From Thermomicrobiales bacterium (GTDB lineage: Bacteria; Chloroflexota; Chloroflexia; Thermomicrobiales; UBA6265): a stretch of DNA of 64,000 nt. The stretch is taken from contig JAHBVL010000001.1 in NCBI GenBank assembly GCA_019637585.1, positions 372,001 through 436,000 on the forward strand. The letters run 5' to 3'. The translations under genes were made by a program, and so were the position numbers. The notes below the pieces were generated by a model, which was given only the letters and a program-made list of their open reading frames with translations, was not told where the DNA came from and ran no database searches. This document shows positions 41,314 through 49,907 of the stretch, in pieces (positions within the stretch are counted from its first letter, which is position 1; each line of letters begins with the position of its first letter).

Positions 41314-42067
41314 AGAAGTCGGGCGCCTTCTTGTACGTCTTGTAGCTCTCCGGGTCGTGGGAGAAGAAGATGTTGCCGCCGATCTTATGGGCGATGTTCT
41401 CGATCTTGACCATCGAGGCCAGCAGCTCGCGCGGGTCGGAATGGAGACCCATCAGCACTTTGTCATACAGATTGTGGCCGTTGTAGGCGACGTCGATGGG
41501 GAAGACCATCGGTGGTTCGCCGGTCGGCCGGACGATTGCGGAGAGATGCCCGCATGAATGTCCCGGTGTTTCGATGAGGGTCACACCAGGCACGACTTCG
41601 TAGTCGTAATCGCCCAGCTCGAGGAGTTCGACTTTCGCTCCCGGCATATCGACCAGATTGCGATCGTAGCCCAGCCGTTCCCATGGATCAGGCACATAGG
41701 CATGCCGTAGCTCTTCCTTGCTCATGACGAACTGGGCGCCAGGGAAGTACTTGTTGCCCGAGCAATGATCGAAGTGGAGGTGCGAATTGACCACGATGTC
41801 GATCTCTTCCGGCCGGATGCCGATTTTGGCCAGCTGGGCGACGATCGTCTGATCCTCGCTCTGCTCCGGCAGCTCGAACGGAAGAACCCGCTCGACCCAC
41901 TCCTTCTCGAATCCGGTGTCGATCAGGACCTTCTTGTCCCCTGTGTCGACAAGGACGGAAAAGACCGGGAAGCGATACTCGGCGCCCTGGCCGTGATTCC
42001 ATGTCACGAACGACATGTCGAGCATCAGTGTTCCGCCATCGAGCAAATAGACGCGCGTTCCCATCAC
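41303..42067 (-). CDS. Lactonase-like metallo-beta-lactamase-fold hydrolase
   Basis: A 254-residue MBL protein of the N-acyl-homoserine lactonase (AiiA) subgroup. VNSHLHFDHCSGN is the HxHxDH motif; the other metal ligands are His in TPGHSCGH, Asp in FPIDVAY and His in FFSHDPE. Tyr in PIDVAYNG may be the family's active-site Tyr. Such enzymes open lactones. In a catabolic cluster it may open a ring intermediate rather than quench signals. It overlaps the molybdenum hydroxylase gene by 4 bases. Confidence 0.88.
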   Translation of the reverse strand: MMGTRVYLLDGGTLMLDMSFVTWNHGQGAEYRFPVFSVLVDTGDKKVLIDTGFEKEWVERVLPFELPEQSEDQTIVAQLAKIGIRPEEIDIVVNSHLHFDHCSGNKYFPGAQFVMSKEELRHAYVPDPWERLGYDRNLVDMPGAKVELLELGDYDYEVVPGVTLIETPGHSCGHLSAIVRPTGEPPMVFPIDVAYNGHNLYDKVLMGLHSDPRELLASMVKIENIAHKIGGNIFFSHDPESYKTYKKAPDFYGE

Positions 42068-44364
42068 TCCATCCTTTCCTTCTGCATTGCCCGCCAGATC
42101 CGCTCCGGCGTGGCGGGAAGCTGATCGATTGTGACGCCAGCATCGTAGAGCGCCGTAGCAACCGCGGCGATCGCCCCGGCCAGCGACCCCTCCCCGACCC
42201 CTTTGGAGCCGTACGGACCGGGTCCATCCTCGTTCTCGACGATCGACGAGGCGTGTTCCACCGCCAGATCGCCGAATGTGGGGATGTGATAGTCGAAAAG
42301 GGTCGAATTGAGCAATTGCCCGGTCTGGGGATCGAAGAGCATCTCCTCCCAGAGGGCGTTGCCCAGACCCTGCATGATGCCGCCCATTTCCTGGATCTCG
42401 ACCTGGTCGGGATTGATCGCTTTGCCGACATCGGCCACGCTGGCTGTTTTCAGCAACCGGACTTTGCCCGTGTCCTGATCGACTTCCAGCTCGATGCCGC
42501 CGATGCAGACCTCCCAGAAAACCGGTCCCTCGGCATAGGAACCGCTCCCCTGCTCGGGACGCACCTCGCCGCGACCGATCAGCTCGCCACCCACCATGCC
42601 GAAGTGCGCTTTGATCAGGTCGGGAAAGGAACGGCTTTCGTCTTCATGCCAAACGGCGGCGTCCCGAATCTCCAGCGCGTCTGGCGGCAGACCGAACTCC
42701 CGGCTGGCGATATCCAGCAATTGCTGGCGCAGCTCGCCGCCGGCGCGTTTCACAGCCATACCGGCCAGGGTGGTGGAGCGGCTGGCGCCGGTGGAGCGGT
42801 CGTAGGGGGTGATTTGCGTATCCCCACCGATCACCCGGATCCGGCTGACCGGCAGCGCCAGCTCCTGGGCCATGATTTGGGTGTAGACGGTACGAACCCC
42901 CTGACCCATATCGGTCGACGAACCGTAGACGGTGACGGTGCCGTCCGCTTCCATGCGGCAGAAAGCGGTCGACACGGGATGCGCTCCCGCCGCCAGCAGC
43001 CCGACGCTCAGCCCCCGGCCGACGTTGTCCGGCTTCGGTGTGCCCCATCCGAGGTTGGCGGCCGCCTGGCGGATATCGCCGATCAGGTCGGCATCGAGTG
43101 GTTTGCCGCCTGGCCGCACATATTCCCCCGGGGTCAGCAGGTTGCGCTCCCGAATCTGCAGACCATCGAGTCCGCATTGGCGGCCGATCTGGTCGATTTG
43201 CAGCTCGCCGGCCCATTGCAGGTGAGATGCGCCGAATGCGCGATACGAACCAGCCGACGACGTATTGGTATAAACGCCCCAGGAGTCGACCTTCACCGCT
43301 TCCCAGCGGTAGGGGCCGGGAGCAGCGTCGGCGCCGGTGGCCACCACCCGTGGACCGTTGTCGGCGTAGGCGCCGGTGTCGAACCAGGCGCGGACCTCGC
43401 GGGCCAGCAATGTGCCATCGCTCCGGGCCGCCGTACGCATCCAGGCGTTCATGCCGTGCCGGCGGGTGGTGACCATCGATTCATCGACCATGTTGGCGAT
43501 GCGCACCGGCCGGCGGGCCTTGCGGGCCAGCGCGACGGTGATCGGCTCCATTTTTGTGTAGGACTTGCTGCCGAACCCTCCTCCCAGCCAGGGAACGGTG
43601 ATCCGGACATTGTTCTGCGGCAATCCGAAGAGATCGGCGATCTCGGCCCGGACGAGGAAGGGGTGCTGGCAGTTCGACCAGAGCTGTACCTCGTCCTGCA
43701 GCGGGTTCCACGACGCAATCGTGGTGTGGGTTTCCATGGCGTACTGATAGATGCCGGGGAAGGTGTACTCACCTTCGACCACGATATCGGCGCCGGCGAA
43801 AACGGCATCGGCATCACCGCGGGCGAAACTGTGGTGATAGCAGACGTTGCCTGGATCGAGATTGAAGTCGCCGAGTCCGTGGAAGAGACCCTTTTTCAGC
43901 AGTTGGGTGACGTGCAGATGGGGCGCGTCGGCGGCGAGGGCTTCGTCGATCGAGATCACGGTCTGCAGTGGGTCGTACTCGACCTCGATCAGTTCGACCG
44001 CGTCGGCGGCGATAGCCAGCGACTCGGCCGCCACAGCCGCCACCGGTTCACCGGCGAAACGGACCCGGTCGATCGCGATCAGTGGCCGGTCCTTGATGGC
44101 GTGTCCGTAGTAGGGGTTGATGTCGAGCACATCCTCCCCGATTAGCACCGCGACGACGCCAGGCAATGCTTTGGCAGCGGAGGTGTCGATCGAGCGAATC
44201 CGGGCATGGGCGTAGGGGCTGCGCAGCAGCTTGCCGTAGGTCATGCCCGGGATCTGCAGATCGCCGGCGTAGACCGTTTCGCCGGTGGCTTTGGCCCGAG
44301 CGTCGATGCGGGGGACGTTGCGGCCGATCGACTCGCCGCCGGGGGTGTAGGTGTGGTTGGTCAT
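42064..44364 (-). CDS. Xanthine-dehydrogenase-type molybdopterin large subunit
   Basis: A 766-residue catalytic subunit from the ATG at 44364 (TNHTYTPGGESIGRNVPRID). GGGFGSKSY and SYRAFGAS are molybdopterin-binding segments, GSSTDMGQG another, and GSKGVGEGS holds the catalytic Glu that activates the metal-bound hydroxyl. It hydroxylates an aromatic heterocycle or aldehyde using water. The frame is open 54 codons upstream, but that part reads through B-type repeats and is probably untranslated. It forms a trimer with the FeS and FAD subunits encoded upstream. Confidence 0.93.
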   Translation of the reverse strand: MTNHTYTPGGESIGRNVPRIDARAKATGETVYAGDLQIPGMTYGKLLRSPYAHARIRSIDTSAAKALPGVVAVLIGEDVLDINPYYGHAIKDRPLIAIDRVRFAGEPVAAVAAESLAIAADAVELIEVEYDPLQTVISIDEALAADAPHLHVTQLLKKGLFHGLGDFNLDPGNVCYHHSFARGDADAVFAGADIVVEGEYTFPGIYQYAMETHTTIASWNPLQDEVQLWSNCQHPFLVRAEIADLFGLPQNNVRITVPWLGGGFGSKSYTKMEPITVALARKARRPVRIANMVDESMVTTRRHGMNAWMRTAARSDGTLLAREVRAWFDTGAYADNGPRVVATGADAAPGPYRWEAVKVDSWGVYTNTSSAGSYRAFGASHLQWAGELQIDQIGRQCGLDGLQIRERNLLTPGEYVRPGGKPLDADLIGDIRQAAANLGWGTPKPDNVGRGLSVGLLAAGAHPVSTAFCRMEADGTVTVYGSSTDMGQGVRTVYTQIMAQELALPVSRIRVIGGDTQITPYDRSTGASRSTTLAGMAVKRAGGELRQQLLDIASREFGLPPDALEIRDAAVWHEDESRSFPDLIKAHFGMVGGELIGRGEVRPEQGSGSYAEGPVFWEVCIGGIELEVDQDTGKVRLLKTASVADVGKAINPDQVEIQEMGGIMQGLGNALWEEMLFDPQTGQLLNSTLFDYHIPTFGDLAVEHASSIVENEDGPGPYGSKGVGEGSLAGAIAAVATALYDAGVTIDQLPATPERIWRAMQKERME

Positions 44365-44387
44365 GACGGCGCACCTTGCGAGGGAGG

Positions 44388-44505
44388 AACCCCAATCCCC
44401 TGCCCCTTGCCCCTCTGCGGAGGGGTAAGGGGTTCTCCGCTGAGCGCTGCTTCTCCCCTTTCCCCTTCGCCAAGGGGAAAGGGGTCGGGGGATAGGGGTA
44501 GAAGC
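44388..44505 (+). repeat. Two B-like hairpins between hydroxylase subunit genes
   Basis: cccctgccccttgcccctctgcggaggggtaaggggtt (44398-44435) and tcccctttccccttcgccaaggggaaaggggtcgggggat (44454-44497). Both are long hairpins with the gtcggggg tail of B but altered arms. They occupy the junction of the large and FeS subunit genes. Confidence 0.7.
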
Positions 44506-44512
44506 ACCATCA

Positions 44513-45028
44513 TCATGACCCGCCATCCTTGTCCCGCATTCGTTCCCCGGCCAGCTGGATCGCGTCGATGATCCGCCAGTAGCCGGTGCAACGACAGAGA
44601 TTGCCGCTCATGTAGGCGGTGATGTCGTCGCGGGAAGGGGAGGGGTTGTCCGCCAGCAACGATTTTGCGGTGAGCACCATGCCCGACGTGCAGAACCCGC
44701 ACTGCACCGCACCGGTATCGACAAACGCTTGCTGGATGGGATCGAGCGAGCCGTGGGCCGAGAGACCCTCGATCGTCGTGATCGCTTTGCCCTGTGCTTC
44801 CCACGCCAGGGTGCAGCAGGAGGAAACCGGCGTTCCATCGAGGAGCATGGTGCAGGCGCCGCAAACCTGCACATCGCACGACCGCTTCGCCCCACGCAGA
44901 CCGAGCTCTTCCCGAACGAAATCGAGGAGGGTGGTTTGCGCTGCGATCGTCGCGTGGACCGGCCGGCCGTTGACAGTGGCGTCGATGGTGATCGTGCCTG
45001 TTTCGGTCATCCGGGTCGTTGTTGTCAT
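44513..45028 (-). CDS. (2Fe-2S) subunit of the molybdenum hydroxylase
   Basis: A 171-residue iron-sulfur protein. The plant-ferredoxin-type cluster is bound by CDVQVCGACTMLLDG with a further Cys in SSCCTL. The second cluster is bound by QCGFCTSGM and NLCRCTGY. This is the standard two-domain small subunit that carries electrons from the molybdenum site to FAD. It overlaps the FAD subunit gene by 4 bases, confirming co-translation. Its gene precedes the large subunit in transcription order. Confidence 0.95.
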   Translation of the reverse strand: MTTTTRMTETGTITIDATVNGRPVHATIAAQTTLLDFVREELGLRGAKRSCDVQVCGACTMLLDGTPVSSCCTLAWEAQGKAITTIEGLSAHGSLDPIQQAFVDTGAVQCGFCTSGMVLTAKSLLADNPSPSRDDITAYMSGNLCRCTGYWRIIDAIQLAGERMRDKDGGS

Positions 45029-45888
45029 GACGCTGCTCGCTCCGCGGCTTGCGCCAGCGCGCGCTTCATGAGCACACCGATCAGATGGCGTTTGTACTCA
45101 GCCGACTCGAATCCTTCTTCTTCGATGAAGACGGACGCAGCCGCTAACTCCGCGGCGCGAGCGAAGAGGGTGGCGTCCGGTTCCTGGCCTTTGATCATCT
45201 CTTCTGTGGCGGGGAGTCGTTCCGGACCGATGCCGACGCTTCCGGCCACCAGGCGCGCATCTCGAATCCGGCCATCCTCGACCCAGAGCGTTGCGGCAGC
45301 CGCTGCGGCGGGACGTTCGTGTGTCTTGAACCGTTGGTAGGAGCTTCCGGCGCCGGATGGCAGCAACGGCAGGTCGATACCCGTCAGCAGCTCGTCTGGT
45401 TCGCGCGCCGTTTCCAGCAAACCAGTGAAAAAGTCGGCGGCCGCGACCGTGCGCGAACCCCCTGCCGATGCAAGCGTGAAGTGCGCATCCCAGGCCACGA
45501 AAAGGGTGGCTGGGTCGCTGTGCGGTTCGGCGAAGCAGAGATTGCCGCCGATCGTTCCGGCGTTGCGGACCCGGATGTTGGCCACCTGCGATTCGACTTC
45601 GGCAAGCAGCGGCGCCCGTTCCCGGATCAGGGGAGACCGCTCCAGCGCCCGGTGTGACGCCAGTGAGCCGATCGACATCGACCCCGCAGCGTCATCGACA
45701 GCGATGCTAGACAGCCCTGGAATCTGCTTGATGTCGATGAGGTGAGCGAAATGCACCAGCCGCTCTTTCATCAGCACCAGCAGCTCGGTGCCGCCGGCGT
45801 AAATGGCGGCATCGTCGCCGTAGTGCCGGAGCATCTCGGACGCTTCGGTCACCGACACGGGCTGGTGCAGCGTGAATGCGCTAAGCAT
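45025..45888 (-). CDS. FAD-binding subunit of the molybdenum hydroxylase
   Basis: A 287-residue protein from the ATG at 45888 (LSAFTLHQPVSVTEASEML). AIYAGGTELL is the first FAD loop and RNAGTIGGNLCFAEPHSDPA the second, both diagnostic of the family M (CoxM-like) subunit. The C-terminal CO-dehydrogenase flavoprotein domain follows. It overlaps the aldolase gene end by 8 bases. With the other two subunits it forms a complete, single-operon hydroxylase. Confidence 0.93.
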   Translation of the reverse strand: MLSAFTLHQPVSVTEASEMLRHYGDDAAIYAGGTELLVLMKERLVHFAHLIDIKQIPGLSSIAVDDAAGSMSIGSLASHRALERSPLIRERAPLLAEVESQVANIRVRNAGTIGGNLCFAEPHSDPATLFVAWDAHFTLASAGGSRTVAAADFFTGLLETAREPDELLTGIDLPLLPSGAGSSYQRFKTHERPAAAAAATLWVEDGRIRDARLVAGSVGIGPERLPATEEMIKGQEPDATLFARAAELAAASVFIEEEGFESAEYKRHLIGVLMKRALAQAAERAAS

Positions 45889-46615
45889 GGAAGTGCTCCG
45901 ATTCGTCGATGCCGTCCATGCCATCGTCGAGCGAAAAGCGCTGCACTTGCCGGATCATGTACTTCCAGTAGGTGTCGACGAATTCGTCGCGGTACTTGTC
46001 TGGATAGACCGACGCGGCCATTTCCCGCGACATCGGCCGCAGCTCACCGAGATTCTGGGCGATGGCCTGCAACCGGAGAACTCGTTCGAGGGTCAGCGCG
46101 GTGTAAACCGCCCAGGGGAGCGATCGCTCGGCGATCAGCACCCCGTGGCCCCGCATGATCACCACCGGTCTGTCTCCGAGCGCGGCGGCAACGGCTTCGC
46201 CCTGTTCCGGACTCATGATCAGTTCAGCGGTTTCGTCGAAATAGGCGAGACCTCGGTGGAAAAGCACCGCATCGTGGTTGATCATCGCCAGTTGGGCGTT
46301 TGTAGCTCCGAAGGCGGTGGTGTAGGGCGGGTGGGTGTGGATGACGGCGTTCACGTCTGGCCGGTTCCGGTAGACCGCGGTATGCAGCACCGCTTCGAGG
46401 TGGACGCTTCCTTCGCCGGCGATCTTTTTGCCGTCGAGATCGATGGTCAGCACATCGCGCGGACAGACTTCTTCGAGTCCGATGTAGTTCCGCTTCATAT
46501 GCACGCGATCATCTTCGCGAGCGCTGACATGCCCAAGCGTGAAATCGCCATGCCCGTCCATCGCGAGAATCCGCGATGCCCAGGCGATTTGTTCGTGGAG
46601 GGTGTGGTTAGTCAT
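45881..46615 (-). CDS. Class II aldolase/adducin-family protein
   Basis: A 244-residue protein from the ATG at 46615 (TNHTLHEQIAWASRILAMDG). Zinc ligands appear as HTHPPYTTA and GHGV, and the catalytic Glu as HLEAVLH. The fold is shared by L-fuculose-phosphate aldolase, ribulose-phosphate 4-epimerase and decarboxylases. In this cluster it may cleave or decarboxylate a product of the hydroxylase. It is transcribed just before the three hydroxylase subunits. Confidence 0.88.
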   Translation of the reverse strand: MTNHTLHEQIAWASRILAMDGHGDFTLGHVSAREDDRVHMKRNYIGLEEVCPRDVLTIDLDGKKIAGEGSVHLEAVLHTAVYRNRPDVNAVIHTHPPYTTAFGATNAQLAMINHDAVLFHRGLAYFDETAELIMSPEQGEAVAAALGDRPVVIMRGHGVLIAERSLPWAVYTALTLERVLRLQAIAQNLGELRPMSREMAASVYPDKYRDEFVDTYWKYMIRQVQRFSLDDGMDGIDESEHFHA

Positions 46616-46617
46616 TG

Positions 46618-46804
46618 GCAAAGGGCAAAAGGCAATGGGCAAAGGGCCGGAGATATAGTTCGAGATGTGGACATGGTGCGTGTGGTGGGAAATTGGGCCG
46701 CTCACGCCTCTTCAGGAGATCCTCGCCGAGGCCAGTGAGGCATGCGCCATGTCCGCGGGCAGCATTTCCTCCACTATTGCCTTTTGCCTCTTGCCCTTTG
46801 CCCA
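46618..46804. repeat. Gene-less cassette bounded by inverted GGCAAAG heptamer arrays
   Basis: Left array (46618-46647): ggcaaag, ggcaaaa, ggcaatg, ggcaaag. Right array (46776-46803): attgccttttgcctcttgccctttgccc. About 125 bp between, no gene seen. It fills the junction of the cupin stop and the aldolase start codon. Confidence 0.8.
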
Positions 46805-47185
46805 TCAACCCTGCCTCTCCGTTGGGGGATATGCCGGGTAGGGAAAGCCAAAGACCATCACGAGATTCTGTTCACCCGAGTTGACCACGGCGTGCCAGAG
46901 ACGAGCAGGAATGTGGACGGCGTCACCCTCGCCAACCTGCACGCTGCCCTGTTCGGTCCTGATTTCACCGGCGCCGGAAACGACATAGGCGACTTCTTCG
47001 ACCTCGTGCGACACCGTCGCCAGCTCGGTTCCCGGTTTGAAGACAGAGAATCCCAGCGACGACACAATCCCCGACACCGTGTCGCCGGTGAGGAGCATCT
47101 TGCTCCAGCTGCCATTCGGCAGGGCGATTTCGTCGACGGAGTCGATTGGTATCATGGTTATTCGCGTTTCGCTTGCTTCGGCCAT
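46805..47185 (-). CDS. Cupin-domain protein
   Basis: A 126-residue single cupin from the ATG at 47185, with aaaggga 8 bases upstream. Motif 1 is VSHEVEEVAYVVSGAGEIRT, with one His and Glu visible, and motif 2 is HIPARLWHAVVNSG. The usual first His-x-His pair is reduced to one His, so metal binding may be incomplete. Function is unknown. Some cupins act in ureide metabolism, which would fit the neighbouring genes but is speculative. Confidence 0.85.
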   Translation of the reverse strand: MAEASETRITMIPIDSVDEIALPNGSWSKMLLTGDTVSGIVSSLGFSVFKPGTELATVSHEVEEVAYVVSGAGEIRTEQGSVQVGEGDAVHIPARLWHAVVNSGEQNLVMVFGFPYPAYPPTERQG

Positions 47186-47204
47186 GTCACGTTCCCTTTG
47201 GAGC

Positions 47205-47310
47205 GGGCGGGCCACAGGTGCCCGAACTACATCTTCGAAATCCCTCACCCCCAGCCCCTCTCCCGCGGTCGGGAGAGGGGAGCTCGTCGCCTTTCCGCCT
47301 ATTCGCCTCT
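47205..47310. repeat. D + B + octamer repeat block
   Basis: A D hairpin (47206-47230), an inverted B hairpin (47241-47282), then 8-mers cgcctttc, cgcctatt, cgcctctc (47288-47311). On the minus strand the order is octamers, B, D. It lies between the M29-type gene stop and the cupin ribosome site. Confidence 0.75.
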
Positions 47311-47314
47311 CCGC

Positions 47315-48322
47315 TCACAAGGCCCATTTCCCGTCCTTGACGATGTACTGCCCGGTGTCCTCGATCAGCAGGGAGGCGTTCAGGCAGTTGCCGTCGAGGT
47401 GGAGTTTGCTCACGTTTTTGCCGCCGGGATAGGCGTTGTGATTGTCGCCGAGGGCGAAGTGGACGGTGCCGAGCAGACCTTTTTCTGATGGTGAGCCGGT
47501 GGGCGATTTCTCGCTGGTGCCGAAGGCGAACTCACCGATCACCGTGGCACCGTCGACTCCCGCGATCACCCTCTTCAGCCGCTCGGCTTCCTCGCCACCT
47601 TCGATGGCCACCGCTTTGCCCCCTTCGACCCGCCATTCGATTGGGTTCGGGGTCTGGCCGGGCAGACCGATGCCGAGCATGATGCCGTCGACCACGATGC
47701 GGCCCTCGGTCTTGTCCTCGACCGCGGCGAACGCGACCTCTGCCCAGAGCGGGATCGGTCCCATCATCTGACCGCGTTTCTTGATCGGGGTGACTTCGAG
47801 GGCCGGACGTCCCTCGATACAGACCCGGACATCGGTGCCGGCTGGCGACGTGACCCGGCACCACTTGGCGCCTTCCATGGCGGCAATAGCGGCTTTGGCC
47901 CGGTCGGTAGCGTCGATGATGTCGGCTTTGGTCATGTTCCAGGAGCCGATCCCCTCTTCCACCGAAGCGATCTTGGCGTTGTTGTCGCACGACTCGCGAA
48001 CGGCCGAGACGTGGGCAAACCGGTTCGCCCATTCGAGGTTGGTGATGATGATGATCTCGTCCGAGGTGACCATCGATTGATGGAGATTGCGCGGCGGCGC
48101 CATCGGGAAGGTCATGTCGGCAATCGCCCGCTTGACCTGGTACTCGTTGTTGCAGACGACCGGAAAACCGCCGTGCTCGACGACGATCTGGGCCAACGCG
48201 TCGGCTTCGGTGGTGTGGTCGTTGTCGGTAATGATGGTGACGACGTCACCTTCCTCAACTGACATGCAGACGCCGACGATCAGTTCGGCGTCGGTTCGGA
48301 GACCTTTGGATAGTTCAGCCAC
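47315..48322 (-). CDS. M29-type metallopeptidase or dihydroxypyridine-dioxygenase-like protein
   Basis: A 335-residue protein with the Thermus aminopeptidase T (M29) plan. VIGEFAFGTSEK gives a Glu, GTVHFALGDNHNAYPGG gives a His and a Tyr, and SKLHLDG gives the His-x-Asp pair, all metal-site residues of the fold. The same fold is used by NicX, the iron-dependent 2,5-dihydroxypyridine 5,6-dioxygenase of nicotinate breakdown. Next to a molybdenum hydroxylase cluster, a ring-cleavage role deserves equal weight with peptidase activity. Confidence 0.78.
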   Translation of the reverse strand: MAELSKGLRTDAELIVGVCMSVEEGDVVTIITDNDHTTEADALAQIVVEHGGFPVVCNNEYQVKRAIADMTFPMAPPRNLHQSMVTSDEIIIITNLEWANRFAHVSAVRESCDNNAKIASVEEGIGSWNMTKADIIDATDRAKAAIAAMEGAKWCRVTSPAGTDVRVCIEGRPALEVTPIKKRGQMMGPIPLWAEVAFAAVEDKTEGRIVVDGIMLGIGLPGQTPNPIEWRVEGGKAVAIEGGEEAERLKRVIAGVDGATVIGEFAFGTSEKSPTGSPSEKGLLGTVHFALGDNHNAYPGGKNVSKLHLDGNCLNASLLIEDTGQYIVKDGKWAL

Positions 48323-48345
48323 TGTGATTCCTTTCTGATTGTCGC

Positions 48346-48875
48346 AACTGGTAACTAGTAACTAGTAACTGGTAACTGGTATCAGGATCCAGATCTTGTA
48401 CAGACTTACCTCGGCTTCTTGCTGGCCAACGATGTGTGCAGTGAGGAGATCTGTTTCATCAGGCTCTCGATTTCTTGGATGACTTGCACGCTTTCCAGCT
48501 CTTGAAGATATCCCTCCCCAGCCGCAAGGAGCACTTGCGTTTTCATTTCGCCGAGAGAACCGCGAGCAATCAACAGGAATCGCAGGAATTCTCCATGCTG
48601 GTTGCGAGAATGACCCTCAGCGATATTGGAGGGAACTGAAACAGCGCATCGACGAAGCTGACTCGTGAGGCCGAATTGCTCCTCCCGTGGGAACTGGCGG
48701 GTCATCCTATAGATCACCGACGCGAGCTTCATTCCTTGCTGCCAAACCCGAAGATCAGTGAAATCCCGAATCGTGGTCTCGGCGCTTTGTTGTGGCAAGT
48801 CGACTACGCCCCTCTCACGAAGTACTCCAGTTCCATCAACCACCAGTTGCCAGTTACCAGTTGCCAGTTACCGAC
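48346..48875. mobile_element. Candidate cassette 2: inverted GGTAACT arrays around a four-helix-bundle gene
   Basis: Left array (48346-48382): aactggtaactagtaactagtaactggtaactggt. Right array (48842-48873): accagttgccagttaccagttgccagttacc, the inverse. The only gene inside is the four-helix-bundle protein at 48406-48843. Both ends use the same 7-mer, which differs from that of cassette 1. It is inserted between an M29-type gene and an LLM oxidoreductase gene on the same strand. Confidence 0.6.
48406..48843 (-). CDS. Four-helix-bundle protein (S23/23S rRNA IVP-like), copy 2
   Basis: A 145-residue protein with DFTDLRVWQQGMKLASVIYR, FGLTSQLRRCAVSVPSNIAE and RFLLIARGSLGEMKTQ, all in register with copy 1. 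The GTG start at 48843 lies inside the right heptamer array, so the ribosome site would be in repeat DNA; a later start is possible. The family binds RNA or nucleic acid by its basic surface in known cases, but no activity is established. Rather different C-terminal tails show that the copies are not a recent duplication. Confidence 0.88.
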   Translation of the reverse strand: MVDGTGVLRERGVVDLPQQSAETTIRDFTDLRVWQQGMKLASVIYRMTRQFPREEQFGLTSQLRRCAVSVPSNIAEGHSRNQHGEFLRFLLIARGSLGEMKTQVLLAAGEGYLQELESVQVIQEIESLMKQISSLHTSLASKKPR

Positions 48876-49896
48876 TGTCGCGGAATGCCGGAAGGACCTC
48901 CTTTGCGAAGCGCTCCACCTGCCCGAACTGATCCAACGACCCAAACCGGCAGATGAAGTAATCAACGCCTGCCGCCGAGAATGTCTTGATCCAGTCGATG
49001 ACGTCGTCGGGGGTTCCGATGGGGCCCCACTCCAACAAATCCATGGCTTTGCTCAGCTCGGGGTAGTACTGGCTGATGTAGGAATTGATGCCGGCGTGGG
49101 CTTCTTCCCGGGTGTCGGCGATGTTCATCGTCACCTGGTAGGACATGACGTACTCGGAGCGGTCCCGGCCGGTTTCGGCGATGGCGTCGTCGACTTGCGC
49201 CAGCTGGGCGGCGAACTCCTCCGGATGGCGGGCGCGACAGCAGGTCATCCAGCCGTCGCCATATTTGGCGATGCGGCGGGCGGCTTTGCTGATGACCTTT
49301 TCGGTTTTCGCTTCTTCTTTGGTTCCCACCGTGAGGCGGGGATTGCTGACCACCCAGATGGGGGGTGGCGACTGCACCGGCATGAGCGGTTTCATCTCGG
49401 TGCCCGAGTAGAAAGAGATGTTGTCGTACTTGAAGAATTCGGTGTCGAGATTCACCGTACCCGTGGTCCAGAGCTGGCGGAGGGCGTCCATGCCATCTTC
49501 GAAGATGCGGGCTCGTTTGTCGAAATCGAGACGGACGGCCGCGTATTCGCGCCGGACCCCCTCCTCGGGGTTGCCCATACCGGTACCGAGGATCGTTCTT
49601 CCATTGGAAAGGTGATCGAGCGTGGCCCATTCGAGCGCCAGATAGAGTGGGTCGCGGGTGCCGGAAACCATGCAGGCGGTGCCGAGTTTGACCTTTTTCG
49701 TGCGTTGGGAGATGGCGGCGAGGGTGGAGATCGGTTCGTATCGCGGTTTGGAGAAGAGACTATCCCCCACCCAGACCGAATCGAACCCCTCCCGCTCGAC
49801 GACTTCCGACAGATCGAGGAGATCGGTCAAGGAGTAGTCGGGTGCGATCAATGGCTCGCGGTTGTTCAGATTGACGCCGAATGTCGGATTGCCCAC
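48868..49896 (-). CDS. LLM-class flavin/F420-dependent oxidoreductase
   Basis: A 342-residue TIM-barrel oxidoreductase. FDSVWVGDSLF, the strand TKKVKLGTACMVSGTRDPLY, then LSNGRTILGTGMG are typical of the luciferase-like/mer family that uses FMN or coenzyme F420. GRTILGTGMGNPEEG is the phosphate-binding segment. It is transcribed right after the GntR regulator gene and may oxidise or monooxygenate the pathway substrate. Its last residues overlap the right array of cassette 2. Confidence 0.9.
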   Translation of the reverse strand: MGNPTFGVNLNNREPLIAPDYSLTDLLDLSEVVEREGFDSVWVGDSLFSKPRYEPISTLAAISQRTKKVKLGTACMVSGTRDPLYLALEWATLDHLSNGRTILGTGMGNPEEGVRREYAAVRLDFDKRARIFEDGMDALRQLWTTGTVNLDTEFFKYDNISFYSGTEMKPLMPVQSPPPIWVVSNPRLTVGTKEEAKTEKVISKAARRIAKYGDGWMTCCRARHPEEFAAQLAQVDDAIAETGRDRSEYVMSYQVTMNIADTREEAHAGINSYISQYYPELSKAMDLLEWGPIGTPDDVIDWIKTFSAAGVDYFICRFGSLDQFGQVERFAKEVLPAFRDSR

Positions 49897-49907
49897 GCCT
49901 GTCCTCT

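Noticed and set aside
42001-44145. A 714-codon plus-strand open frame opposite the hydroxylase large subunit
   Set aside because: It is antisense to a gene with full catalytic motifs, its composition is Arg/His/Gly-biased as expected for a GC-rich antisense frame, and no domain is recognisable.
44365-44526. 54-codon N-terminal extension of the hydroxylase large subunit
   Set aside because: It reads through B-like repeat hairpins, is low-complexity, and the family's normal N-terminus begins at the ATG at 44364.
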